Assembly (NCBI GenBank): GCA_027579435.1
Contig: JANBPK010000861.1
Coordinates: 1-64,000, forward strand
DNA: 64,000 bases
Reading direction: 5' to 3'
Origin: Candolleomyces eurysporus
Taxonomy: Eukaryota > Basidiomycota > Agaricomycetes > Agaricales > Psathyrellaceae
The translations under genes were made by a program, and so were the position numbers. Of the stretch, positions 48,209 to 58,090 are shown in pieces. The notes under the pieces are model-generated. The model made no database searches, had not been told where the DNA came from, and saw nothing but the letters and a program-made list of their open reading frames with translations. The number at the start of each line of letters is the position of its first letter. The first letter of the stretch is position 1.

Positions 48209-49439
48209 GGACGCCTACGAATTTGGCCATCATCTGGATCCCCGCAACAGAGAGCTGTAGCCAACCGTTGGTGTGGACGGCGAGGCAGGCCGGTATAGAC
48301 ACTCTGAGGGCTCAAGTCAGTGAATTGGGTAGTAATACACCGTCAGAAATGGCGCAAGGGATGCTATTCCCATATGTACCGGGCTTGAAACACTTTGCTT
48401 TGCACGTTGAATCCGGAGCTAGCTTCCGCGCATGTACATGTGTGTACCAACTTAGACGATATGTAGCATTTATCTGTCAAAGATTTGATGGTAATGCTCG
48501 AGATCAAGTTTATAAATGGCCAAAACTCGGGGAGGGATATACCAAGGGATCACAGCCTATGCGGGACCGTGTACAGACTCCACAGGTCTGTGTATGCAAT
48601 GAGGAGGAGCACCTATCCTCAAACTTCATGAGGAATCTCTTCAGGAGGATACCAAGAGGAAGCAACAGCCAATGGTACTCTGATTCAAGGTGGAGGAGCA
48701 GTGGCAGTCCGAAGGCAGGTATAGTTCACCGGTAGACAACGAGGATTATTTTGAAGTGCGATGTAATTGGCTAGAGTCCTGGAAGAAAGTTCAAGGCGAC
48801 ACCCACTGCTTTGACCTGCATTTACCGAAAATTCAACTACGCACGCACAGCCCAACTCGCGAAAGTGCAAATAGTTGTTCTGTCCGTTTGCCACGGTATA
48901 AAGTGACGCTTAGCGAAAGGGTGGAAGTTGAAATTCCTATTCGAGAGGCTCTGGGGCCCAGAGGTCGGGCAGAGAGATAGGAAGATGAGACCCCAGAGTT
49001 CGTTTGTGATTGATTCGGCAGGGTTGATGACGGTGAGAATGAGTTTGGCTTTGACAAGTTGCTGCAGGATCCTTCTCCTGGAAGGCATTCCAAGGAAATG
49101 ATGTGCAAGATAGATGTTGGTTTGAGTTATGTCGTCAAAGCCGGGTCAAACAGTGGCGGTGTCGAACTTCAAAAGTTGGATAGTTGCTTGGTGAGTGATA
49201 GGGTCAAGGAATGAGAATGCGAGCCTGTATATTGGGCACAGCGTCACTACGATACTCTCATCAAACTCGATAATTTATCGTTGCGGGGCTACAGTATACT
49301 TCTTTTTCTCGGGCATTTCCTTGCAAACCCGACGAACTTTACTCTTGACTGCAACTAGTGTGGAGTGGCGACGTTCAAGGTATTGCAACTAGGCACAAAC
49401 GTCGGGGTCCTGATGCTCTATCACCGGTTCTACACGTCC
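48209..49439. repeat. Non-coding tail of duplication unit A
   Basis: Conserved with 51691-52690 in unit B. Open frames here are not kept between the copies, so it is probably 3' flank. Shared landmarks are gggatcacag followed by ccacaggtctgtgta and the end cattccaag. The minus strand has a short string like an F-box start (PAESITNELWGLIF), too short to call. Confidence 0.5.
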
Positions 49440-50060
49440 GAGTTGAAAATCGCTCTTGTTTCAACGAGTATGCCGCGAAGGATTGCTCCTTCGAAGTCCA
49501 TACACTACTCTCAGTCCTAATGGCGTGAATTTCATCCAGTTTCTCAGGGCTCCGTCGCTTGTCGAATTCGATATCAACTTCAACAAATCTCCGGGCTCTC
49601 ATCATGTCAACTTGGCTGTTGAATTCGGCCCTGCTCTCATAAAGTCTCATTCAAAACCCGCAATGCGAGCATACCCTCCGCAAACTTCGTTTTCATTCAA
49701 TCAAAATGACAAAAACCTAAATCACCAAGTTCATCCTTGAGCTTCCCTTCCTCGCGCATTTGGTCTTGGGGCAAATTATCGCTTAATAGTACCGTCTTAT
49801 ACGATCTGTCCATCTGAAACCGAAACTACTTCCGCACCTCGAAGTTCTCGAGCTTCTCCCTCTATCAGCGGACTTTGCCCTAGGGGATATGAACCATTTG
49901 GAGAGATCAAGGAAAGATTACGGAAGTAAGAACGGAAGGGCGGATCTGGGGATCGACTCTTGGAAAGGATTGTCGCGACGTGTATGGAGCACGAACCCTT
50001 CGACTTCCGTCATTACGAGCGTCCAGGCTTCTGGGGCCAGATTCAGATTGTGGTGAACCT
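49440..50060 (+). pseudogene. F-box/LRR pseudogene, duplication unit B
   Basis: The second copy of the relic at 45.7-46.4 kb, shorter at its 5' end. Landmarks shared with unit A are the string atgcc(a/g)cgaaggattgctcctt and the later phrase for ACTTTGCCCTA near 49873. More stops than unit A. Confidence 0.7.
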
Positions 50061-50493
50061 GAGGCTTGCAAAATGGTGGTGTGCCAGGTGCGTCTTCTGT
50101 TCGATTCTCAATATTGAATATCCATGTTCCCGATGACGGAAATGTCGATGTTTGTGATGGTGGCTTGATGTACCAACCAAGTATCCCTGACCCTGTGAAT
50201 CAATGAGTTTTCGGGGGTAGGAATATGCCGAGCGGCGATGCAGGTTTCGTGAATTTGCTTGCGGCTGTCATTTCTTCCAATGGCTTCCATCGCATTCATG
50301 TCCAACAAGCTGCATCTGCTGTGTTTTGGGCGCTGCGTGGACAGTGATACGCCGGCATCCCCGGTGGCATTGGACTCCCAATCAATCTAATTACTACTAG
50401 TAGGGGAGACCTATCACTATCATCCCACCTCTTAAGTATAACGAAGCATTCCGATCCAAAGCAATTCACCTTGCTCTCCTGAGCCGACGCAAC
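50061..50493. other. Intergenic, upstream region of seven-helix gene B
   Basis: No gene. A degenerate, shorter counterpart of 46411-47019. Confidence 0.45.
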
Positions 50494-51690
50494 ATGTCCA
50501 ACACTGAGACCGAAGTGACCGCTCAGGCGTTGCACGAAGTCATTCTGCCCTTGGTGAGGACCTTCTATGTGGCTAGTCACCTCGAAATATTGACCGCTGG
50601 TATGTATGTATAATTCTTGAAGATGTGCTTATACTCACCTTGAGCACACAGGCCTCCAGTTCCCACTCTGCATATACGGCCTCATTATCTATAATGCATC
50701 TCCTCAACGGAAAAAGTGGCGACCCTACGTTGTTATCAGCTTTCTTATACTCGGCCTGTTCGTGGTTATGACCGCCACCGACAGCGTTTATATGGCAGAC
50801 CTGACGTTCAACAAAACCGGGTCGATTTATGTAGGGTTTTTTACAGAGAGACAAGGGCAGTGGTATGGTTTGCTCGGAACCTTTTCTAGTAAAATGATCA
50901 ACATTATAGGCGATGGTTTACTGGTGAGTGCTAAGTTGACCATGAACGCGTACCCCGTCCCTACTAAGCCTATCAATAACATAGATCTACCGCTGCTACA
51001 TTATTTGGACCGACCGCCAATGGGTGATAGTTGTGCCATTCATCGCCTATCTTGGCTGTATTGGTCAGTTGCTAGAATTAACCAATTGTCAATGTTTTGC
51101 TCACGTTGCTCATTGGCACTAGTTCTATCTGTCCTTTCCGCCTTGTCAACCGCCGTCGAAGTATTCTCCAAAAACGGAGGCGCGTACGAATCTACGTGGA
51201 TTTTCCTCTGTGTCTTTGTGAATATCTCAACCACAGCATTAATTGTTTTTCGCCTAGTTGAAGTTCGTAGGCGACTTGGGACGGTCCTCGACTCGTCTCG
51301 CTTGGAAAAGTACACGAGCATCGTATCCATCCTCGTCGAATCTGCCTTACCGCTTGCAGTGTTTGGCGTTGTCGCTGCTGTGTTTATCATGAGCGCTGAT
51401 ACGAGCATTGTAACACAACTCGGGTTTGCCCCGGTTGTTGCAGCTTGGTACTGTTTGAGCGTAAGTAGCCTTCACAAGTTNAAAAAATGCTTGTACTGAA
51501 GCTCACTTTTGTATTGAATTTCTAGGCCATGTCCCCTCAGCTGATTATCTTTAGGGTACTCGTTGGCAGCTCATATACCAGCGATTTCGGCTCATCGCCA
51601 GAAATATCTAAACCTATCGAGTTCAATTCGCAAGGGCAAGGTACAGCATTTAGCTCGTCCCAGGCAGAAAGCTCTAGCGAAGCCGTTTGA
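50494..51690 (+). CDS. Seven-helix membrane protein of an unnamed Agaricomycete family, copy B
   Basis: Tandem paralogue of copy A with the same six-exon plan. ATG 50494 gives MSNTETEVTAQALHEVILPL. The rest aligns throughout: LFVVMTATDSVYMADLTFNK, GDGLLIYRCYIIWTDRQWVI, STWIFLCVFVNISTTALIVF and VFGVVAAVFIMSADTSIVTQ. The tail is slightly longer than in A (QAESSSEAV), stop at 51688-51690. Exon bases 50780-50931 are identical to copy A while introns and other exons differ by several percent. N 51481 lies in the last intron, at the same place as N 48010 in copy A. Both copies look functional. Function unknown. Confidence 0.82.
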
Positions 51691-52750
51691 GGACGCCTAC
51701 GAATTTGGCCATCATCTGGATTCCCGCAACAGAGAGCTGTAGCCAACCGTCAGGGTGGACGGTGAGGCAGGCCAGTAGACACATTCTCACGGCTCAAGTC
51801 AACGAATTGGGTAGTGATACACTGTCAGAAGCGTCACAAGGAATGCTATTCCCATATGTACTACCAGGTTTTGAAACATTTTGCCTGGACGTTGAATCCG
51901 AAGCTATCTTTCGCGTGTACACATATGTACCAACTTTAACTATATGTAGCATTCTCTGTCGAAGAAGATTCGATGGTCATACTCTAGATCTAGTTTATAA
52001 AAGCTGAGGGCCCTCGGGCCCCCAAGGTTTTTGAACCCAAAACTCGGGGAGGGGTATACCAAGGGATCGCAGGCTAGGTGGGACCATGTACAGACTCCAC
52101 AGGTCTGTGTATATAATGAGGAGGAGCACCCATCCCAAAACCTCATTCAGAATCCCTTCAGGAGGATACCTAGAGGAAGCAACAGCCAATGGAACTCTGA
52201 TTCAAGATGGATAAGCAGTGGTGGTCCGAAGGCAGCTACGATTCACTGGCAGACAACGATTATTTTGAAGTGCGATGTAATTGGCTAGAGCCCTGGAAGA
52301 AAGTTCAAGGTGACACCCACTGCTTTGGCCTGCGTTTACCAAACATCCAACTACGCAGGCACAGCCCAACTCGCGAAAGTGCAAGTAGTTGTTGATCCTT
52401 GCTGTCCGTTTGCCACGGTATAGAGTGACGTCTAGCCAAGGGTGGAAGTCGAAGTTCCTATTCGAGAGGCTTTGGGCCCAGAGGTCGGGCAGAGAGATAG
52501 CAATGGACAGCCATCTGCGAGAGACCCTGCACAGTGCGGTAGTGAGCTGGACCCAAGCAGTAAGATGAGACCCCAGAGTTCGTTTGGGATTGATTCGGCA
52601 GGGTTGATGATGGTGACAATGATCTTGGCTTTGACAAGCTGCTGTAGGATCCTTCTACCAGAAGGCATTCCAAGAAATAATCGGTTCCTTGACGAGTGAT
52701 AGATAGGTCAAGAAATTAGAATGCGAGCCTGTATATTGGGCACAGCGTAA
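51691..52750. repeat. Non-coding tail of duplication unit B
   Basis: Matches 48209-49090 with indels. Unit B has an extra segment at about 52499-52561 absent from unit A, and a small gggccctcgggccc palindrome near 52009. No gene. Confidence 0.5.
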
Positions 52751-53962
52751 CTATGATACTCTCATCAAGCTCGATACCAAAACCCGCACACCAGTTTCTA
52801 TCCATCCGCTCGGAATGTTCGCTGGGCCGGTCATAAATCCGCCACCCATCACCCTCCTTGTATAGAAACCCATCGAGAAGGCAATCCATACTAAAACCCA
52901 AGCGTACCCGATGCTCTTCTGCAAAGGTCGTGTGCTAACAGACGGGCCAACCAAAATGACGAATGAACGAATAACAACGCTTTCTAATGCGAGGGCCAGG
53001 GGCTGGAGAGCGAAAGTGGTAAAGACTCCGCCGAGAAGGGCTGGCCTCTTCCAGTTGAGAGGTGGTTCGGGGTAGTGTGGTTGGAGGAGCGCGTGGTATT
53101 CGCCTGCGAGGTGTAACAGCCCCGACAAGACAAATGCCATCGATACCTGCACCCGGGACCGCCAGGGAAAGGGTATTCGCAGGGGCAGAGAGTCGAAAAT
53201 GTACTTCGAAATGGAAGTCAAGTGCCCCCGCATGAGCTGGTGCCAACACCGACTCCAGGCTCGGCGGACGGTATACGCCTCCCCGATGTCCCCGAAGAGC
53301 GGTGGCCAGTCGTTGGGGCGGGTATGGCCAAGGCCGACGCTGGGAATCGCGTACAGGTAGTACATTATGTTGAGCCCCGTGTAGATCATCCCTACGTGGA
53401 GGAAAGGGAGCGGGCTGAGGAGGGTGACGGACGATGGATGAGGCCAAAAATAGGGGAGGCGGTTGGCGACGGTGTTGAGTGCGTCCAGAGCAAAGAAATG
53501 GAGTAGAAATAACATGATGCGTTTCTTGAGGAATTCTGCACGCGATTCCGTTCCCTCCGTTCGCTTTGCTGGCCGTCGTGTCCCCACCGCAGACCTCGGC
53601 GCCATGCGCAAATTGCACGCCTCCCTGAACCATCCCTTCCACCCCACCGTCTCGTTACGTACTCGGAGGCGGGGCAGCACAATTAAGCAATGAAGCCCCA
53701 CGAATATCGTTGTTGTTGCATTGCACCCAATCGCGTGGTCAAAAAATACATCACCCGCCCCGGCACGAAGGACGAGGTAGGCCCAAAACGACACCAAAAT
53801 GCTGGGCAAAAGCCAATCCTTCCATCCTAGCGAGTTGTTTGGGCGTTGATTTATACATAGCCTAATCGCAATAAAGAGAATGAGAAGTGCTTCGAGGAGG
53901 ATGAAGTGAACGAGCGACTGGGCGTAGTGGAGGATTAAGGGAAAGGTTGGGTTGGCCGGCAT
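52751..53962 (-). CDS. Wax-synthase-like membrane O-acyltransferase (MBOAT_2 type)
   Basis: Integral membrane acyltransferase, single exon, 403 residues from ATG 53962 (MPANPTFPLILHYAQSLVHF). An in-frame ATG at 53977 would add five residues. Features of the fungal wax-synthase-like (Tri7/MBOAT_2) family are several hydrophobic segments (FILLEALLILFIAIRLC, LLPSILVSFWAYLVL), the block NDWPPLFGDIGEAYTVRRAW followed by CWHQLMRGHLTS (WHQ signature), and VSMAFVLSGLLHLAGEYHAL with the likely catalytic His. The C-terminal helices TFALQPLALALESVVI and GYAWVLVWIAFSMGF follow. Family members acylate terpenoid or lipid hydroxyls; the substrate here is unknown. Relics of the same family sit beside F-box genes elsewhere in this window. 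Confidence 0.9.
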   Translation of the reverse strand: MPANPTFPLILHYAQSLVHFILLEALLILFIAIRLCINQRPNNSLGWKDWLLPSILVSFWAYLVLRAGAGDVFFDHAIGCNATTTIFVGLHCLIVLPRLRVRNETVGWKGWFREACNLRMAPRSAVGTRRPAKRTEGTESRAEFLKKRIMLFLLHFFALDALNTVANRLPYFWPHPSSVTLLSPLPFLHVGMIYTGLNIMYYLYAIPSVGLGHTRPNDWPPLFGDIGEAYTVRRAWSRCWHQLMRGHLTSISKYIFDSLPLRIPFPWRSRVQVSMAFVLSGLLHLAGEYHALLQPHYPEPPLNWKRPALLGGVFTTFALQPLALALESVVIRSFVILVGPSVSTRPLQKSIGYAWVLVWIAFSMGFYTRRVMGGGFMTGPANIPSGWIETGVRVLVSSLMRVS

Positions 53963-53977
53963 GTTGCCGGCAATCAA

Positions 53978-54069
53978 GAAATGTGTTACGAATTGTCAGC
54001 TTTTAACACCTACCTTGACAGCCCTCCTCCACCTGTACAATTCTCGTCCTCTCTTCCTGCTGGGTTGGT
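53978..54069. promoter_or_regulatory. Compact divergent promoter, acyltransferase and F-box gene
   Basis: Only 92-107 bases separate the two start codons, so control is probably shared. No TATA box is seen. The acyltransferase start region (ggccggcatgttgccggcaa) is repeated in degenerate form at 56190-56215, next to another F-box gene. Confidence 0.55.
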
Positions 54070-55893
54070 ATGAGCGGTCTACCGCTAACCACGCCGAATA
54101 GTATGGGAAATCTCAGCTTAATTGATTCAGTGCTCCCAGATGAAGTTTTGGAACTGATTTTTAACTTCTTTGGGCCAAACAATCTTCACGTACTTTGCGC
54201 AGTCTCCCACAGATGGAGATCTATTGCGCTCTCCCAGCACCATCTATGGGCGGAAGGCCTACCAAGATACATATTTCTCCACCAGTTGCGAAACAAAGAC
54301 CCTCGCCGTGCTCACGATCGCAGCAGGACCCGGTTCTTCGATCACATTCGACAGTGTCTACACCGGTCTGGCACTCAACCCATTTCGTTCATGTTTAAAT
54401 ACAGCTCTCTCTTAGACCTGGATAATTACTTGCCATCGTCTGAGAGAGATGCGCTCTGCTCGATTCTTTCACCTCTCGCGGAGGAGTGCTGCAGGTGGTT
54501 GGATGTTGGTTTTTCGCCCTTGCCCATGGACGTGTTTCAAGATATAATGGGTTGCAGGATCAAAGGCGAAGGTTTGAAGGAGCTTAGGACGCTCGAGCTA
54601 CGTTTATGGCCGCCAGCGTCTCCGCCAGTTGACGGTGATAGAGATTCGACCGAACCAAACCTACCACCATCGACTTCACCAATCCCCATCGATTGCTTTA
54701 CAAATGCACCAAACCTCCGAGCTGTCGACCTGAATTTACGGTTGATGCATAGATATGGCCATGGAGAACGACGACGGCCTATCAACATCGACCTCCCATG
54801 GGCACAACTCGAGTCGTTCAAGTATGCTTCGTACCGCGACGATGGAGCGTACAGCGCCTTACTCCAGGCACACCAGGAATTATCAACTTCCTCTCGATTG
54901 CAGGTTTTAGACCTGTTTGTAACCCGAGTCATGGCTCTCCCAATGTTCCCATTCACGTCCATCTCTTTACATACACTCCGTATTCGACTCGGCCTGAATC
55001 CTGATGTATTCTTTTCCCACCTCGACACACTCACCCTCCCCTCCCTCGTGGATTTCGAGATACGCGGTCCATTCAGTCCCGGTATAGATGCCAATATCGC
55101 CCCGGTCGCTTCCCCTGTCGTCCACACCCTCTACACTACGGTGAGAAGACTGATAACAAGGTCTGGGTGCTCCCTGAAGCAGCTGGGACTGGACATGGGG
55201 TGGTCAAGCGGAGACGATGGAGATCAGCAGTGGGAAGGGCTAAGCAGGATTTTGGTTCTATCACCCGGTCTCCAAGCGTTGGACGTCGCTATATCTCATG
55301 GCCAGAAGAGCAGTCGGACCCTGCAGGGACTCACCATTGACGAAGAAGCGGATTATCTCTACGACACTCTCCTTCCAGACTTACAGGTTCTGACATTCCG
55401 TCTAGTCTCGCTTCCTACTCCGGATGCAGACTCGGACCAGGAAGGGCAGGATTTGACAAGAGGGGAGGTAGAGGAAGCATGGAGGACGATGGACCTGGCC
55501 CATATTTTTGATTTGGCCTCTTTCGAGCGTTTGATTCGCTCCAGGACGAAGTTAACATCTGTGACTCCCAGGGACTGCGCACCACCCCTCGTTGAAGTTC
55601 GAATTATGCTCCCTGAAGATACAATGGCCAATACGGGCCCTTTGCTGCGGCGATTCCAACACGCTTGCAATTTCAAAGTAGAAAGCTCTGCCAATAATGC
55701 TGAAGGCACAGATGTAACAAGCTATCGCTGGAAGGCTTTCGATCAGGACGGCGAGGTTTTGGTCCTGCGGCGCCGGTCTATCGCCAGTAGTCCTCAGGGG
55801 GTGGAAGGTATTGACGGGGAAGAGGAGGAAGAATTCACAAGGAGCTTAGTTAGAAGTTATCCAACAGACTGGACATGGGAAGACGATATATAA
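54070..55893 (+). CDS. F-box/LRR protein, single exon
   Basis: 607 residues, one exon. ATG 54070 gives MSGLPLTTPNSMGNLSLIDS, then the F-box VLPDEVLELIFNFFGPNNLH, VLCAVSHRWRSIALSQHHLW. A leucine-rich body follows (PIPIDCFTNAPNLRAVDLNL, PINIDLPWAQLESFKYASYR, LDTLTLPSLVDFEIRGPF). The C-terminal part has YRWKAFDQDGEVLVLRRRSI, and the end is acidic. It is a close paralogue of the minus-strand gene at 58.1-60 kb, with which it aligns from start to end. It belongs to a different F-box subfamily from the genes at 16-30 kb, lacking their 3' exons. Presumed SCF substrate receptor; substrate unknown. Confidence 0.9.
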   Translation: MSGLPLTTPNSMGNLSLIDSVLPDEVLELIFNFFGPNNLHVLCAVSHRWRSIALSQHHLWAEGLPRYIFLHQLRNKDPRRAHDRSRTRFFDHIRQCLHRSGTQPISFMFKYSSLLDLDNYLPSSERDALCSILSPLAEECCRWLDVGFSPLPMDVFQDIMGCRIKGEGLKELRTLELRLWPPASPPVDGDRDSTEPNLPPSTSPIPIDCFTNAPNLRAVDLNLRLMHRYGHGERRRPINIDLPWAQLESFKYASYRDDGAYSALLQAHQELSTSSRLQVLDLFVTRVMALPMFPFTSISLHTLRIRLGLNPDVFFSHLDTLTLPSLVDFEIRGPFSPGIDANIAPVASPVVHTLYTTVRRLITRSGCSLKQLGLDMGWSSGDDGDQQWEGLSRILVLSPGLQALDVAISHGQKSSRTLQGLTIDEEADYLYDTLLPDLQVLTFRLVSLPTPDADSDQEGQDLTRGEVEEAWRTMDLAHIFDLASFERLIRSRTKLTSVTPRDCAPPLVEVRIMLPEDTMANTGPLLRRFQHACNFKVESSANNAEGTDVTSYRWKAFDQDGEVLVLRRRSIASSPQGVEGIDGEEEEEFTRSLVRSYPTDWTWEDDI

Positions 55894-56129
55894 GGTGAGA
55901 GCTCTGAAGACAGTTGTTGTTTTGACGGCAGCTGACGACTAAACGGTCTTTCAATGGGTTTTATAATATGTAGCCGCTAGAAATAGATAATTCGCATACG
56001 GTGATATAGTAGCATTAGAAATTTGAAGCGACTCGGAGAGGTAATGTAAGCCGGGAAAGGAATAAGGCGCTCTAAGACTCGACCTAGTCTCCTCGGAAAC
56101 CTGAGAGTGTAGCAGGCCGTAATTTGTAA

Positions 56130-56217
56130 CCAAAACTGCAGTGGTGCGCGAGAAAGAGCGACCACTGGGCGTGGTGGAGGATGAAGGCAGGTAGGCCGGC
56201 GTGCGATCGGCAATCTA
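56130..56217 (-). pseudogene. 5' relic of a wax-synthase-like acyltransferase gene
   Basis: The minus strand matches the first ~30 codons of the gene at 53962: the stretches gccggcc, atcctccac and acgcccagt occur in the same order, and the start codon has become ACG. The rest of the gene is absent. It lies just upstream of the F-box gene at 56299, in the same divergent orientation as the intact pair. Confidence 0.6.
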
Positions 56218-56298
56218 TCAATCAATTTGGGGAACACCTCCGGCGGGAGTTGTCAACGGCCAGCTCGTTCGCTTAGTCAATCCTTCACAACCATCCTC

Positions 56299-57972
56299 AT
56301 GTCTGAAGCACCGAGCCCACTTTCGCACTACTTCGCTACCAATGCTTCCCCAAATCCCATCGAAATTGCGACCATAAGCAAAGAAATTGACCAATATACC
56401 ATCGCCATCGAGAAAATCCGACTGGAACTACAAAATCTCGAGGCTGGGCGGCAAAAGTACGAGGAGCTGCTCTCTCCTCTACGCCGAAAGCCTCTTCCAC
56501 CGGAACTCTTGGGAGAGGTATTCTCCTTTCTCATCTACCCCATCTTCCCTGAATTAGATGAATGGGATGGGTTTGATGCCATGGTAGGGTACGATGTAGG
56601 GAGGGGTCGCAACGCGTTGATCAATCTTTGCCTGGTATGCAGGGCGTGGAGAGATGCCGCGTACGCCACGCCACCTCTCTGGAGTCGACTGGATTTACAC
56701 TGGGACTCACTCGATCTCGAAAAAGTGACCCAATGGCTCAGCCGTTCCCGAGGTGTTCCAAAATCACTCGTTATCTACCCCCGTGATTGGCAACAGGAAT
56801 TGACGGACGATCACTTCACCATCCTGGAGGAACTTCTGACGGCGGGCCCACCCCTTGATCGTCTGGATCTACGCATGTTGAATGGGCCAGAGGAAGATGA
56901 AGCACATCTCCAACGCCTGGTGGATCTGTTGAAACCTGTCCCGGATGTCAAGCTCCCCCTTCCACCATGGAACTCATTAAGGACCTTTACACTCCAATTT
57001 TACGGATCGTACGCACAACTATCCGACGTCGTAATCCCTCATTTTCCCCACCTCACAAGCCTCCATCTTCGACTTCCTTACTTTTACGAGGAGGATTTTT
57101 GGGACGACGATGACCAGTCGGTGCCGTTCGATATACCGCAAGATATACTCGAAGGGCTCACGAAATTGACACTAAGCAACTGCGATTGGACAGGCTGCAC
57201 TATCCTTGCCCTTATACGATGGTGTAGAAACATTGAGACCTTGACTGTCAGATACTTCGAAGGATCGTGGATGAACATGGATTCGCCGTTCCTTCAGGAT
57301 CTTTCTTCTACAGGTGTACTGCTTCCAGCAGTCCAATGTCTCCGACTTGGAAACCTTCGCCGCGATCAAAGCGACATTTTGCGATTCCTCCGAACGCCAT
57401 CCCTGGTCGAATTGGACCTTAGCTTTGATCTTCGTGATGAGGATGGTAATTTCGAATACCCCGAAGACGCAGATTACGAGTATCCCAATCTCGAATCCCT
57501 CGAATCGAACATTTTGTCACTTGTGAAGAACCCCACTTCCAGTGATCGCGACGTCGACCTCCGCCGCCTCCGACTACACGATCTATTCATTTCTGCAAGC
57601 AGTTTGGCATCCATCCTCATCAACCTCCCTTCCCTCTCACACCTCACCCTGGATGAGGTTTGGTTCGACTCGACTTTATTCAAGCAGCTTGAAGCGGCCG
57701 GAACAAAGTGTCTCCCCCGTCTTGAAGTCCTCGAACTCCTCAACGTCCCCGAATGCTTTCATATTCCGGACGTATACGCGTTTGTGGCTTCGAGAAGATC
57801 ATTCGGGCAGCCTGGGATTGCTGGGATGGAGGGTACCGTAGGCCTGAGGGAGTTGACCATGACCGTTACCCCACCGCCAAAGGACTTTGGTTCAGGGCTT
57901 CGTAACGCGGACAACGTTTTAAGAAAACAGTACAAATTGACAGCCAATTTGGGTTATTCGAGACAAGACTGA
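56299..57972 (+). CDS. F-box/LRR protein with N-terminal coiled coil
   Basis: Single exon, 557 residues from ATG 56299 (MSEAPSPLSHYFATNA). A heptad-like coiled coil (DQYTIAIEKIRLELQNLEAG) is followed by the conserved linker EELLSPLRRKPLPPELLGEV, the F-box region (LINLCLVCRAWRDAAYATPP, LWSRLDLHW) and LRR-like repeats (LTSLHLRLPYFYEEDFW, LEGLTKLTLSNCDWTGCTIL, LPSLSHLTLDEVWFDS, LPRLEVLELLNVPECFHIPD). It is the only intact member here of the subfamily whose dead copies lie at 26.9, 43.9, 45.7 and 49.4 kb. Upstream frames use no ATG. Substrate unknown. Confidence 0.9.
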   Translation: MSEAPSPLSHYFATNASPNPIEIATISKEIDQYTIAIEKIRLELQNLEAGRQKYEELLSPLRRKPLPPELLGEVFSFLIYPIFPELDEWDGFDAMVGYDVGRGRNALINLCLVCRAWRDAAYATPPLWSRLDLHWDSLDLEKVTQWLSRSRGVPKSLVIYPRDWQQELTDDHFTILEELLTAGPPLDRLDLRMLNGPEEDEAHLQRLVDLLKPVPDVKLPLPPWNSLRTFTLQFYGSYAQLSDVVIPHFPHLTSLHLRLPYFYEEDFWDDDDQSVPFDIPQDILEGLTKLTLSNCDWTGCTILALIRWCRNIETLTVRYFEGSWMNMDSPFLQDLSSTGVLLPAVQCLRLGNLRRDQSDILRFLRTPSLVELDLSFDLRDEDGNFEYPEDADYEYPNLESLESNILSLVKNPTSSDRDVDLRRLRLHDLFISASSLASILINLPSLSHLTLDEVWFDSTLFKQLEAAGTKCLPRLEVLELLNVPECFHIPDVYAFVASRRSFGQPGIAGMEGTVGLRELTMTVTPPPKDFGSGLRNADNVLRKQYKLTANLGYSRQD

Positions 57973-58090
57973 CCATGCTATTCTCATTGTTTTTCCTCTT
58001 CACTTTGGACAAATTTCGTACTAAGAATGTTGTATTACCGTGTCTGAGCTACTCATATATCTGTGTTTACATTTCGTCGACGCCTCTAAA

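Noticed and set aside
48205..48735. 176-codon open frame after membrane gene A
   Set aside because: The duplicated counterpart in unit B is broken and shifted, so coding selection is absent.
48833..49088. Minus-strand F-box start (NELWGLIF) in the duplicated tails
   Set aside because: Only eight residues fit, the body is absent and unit B carries an insertion inside it.
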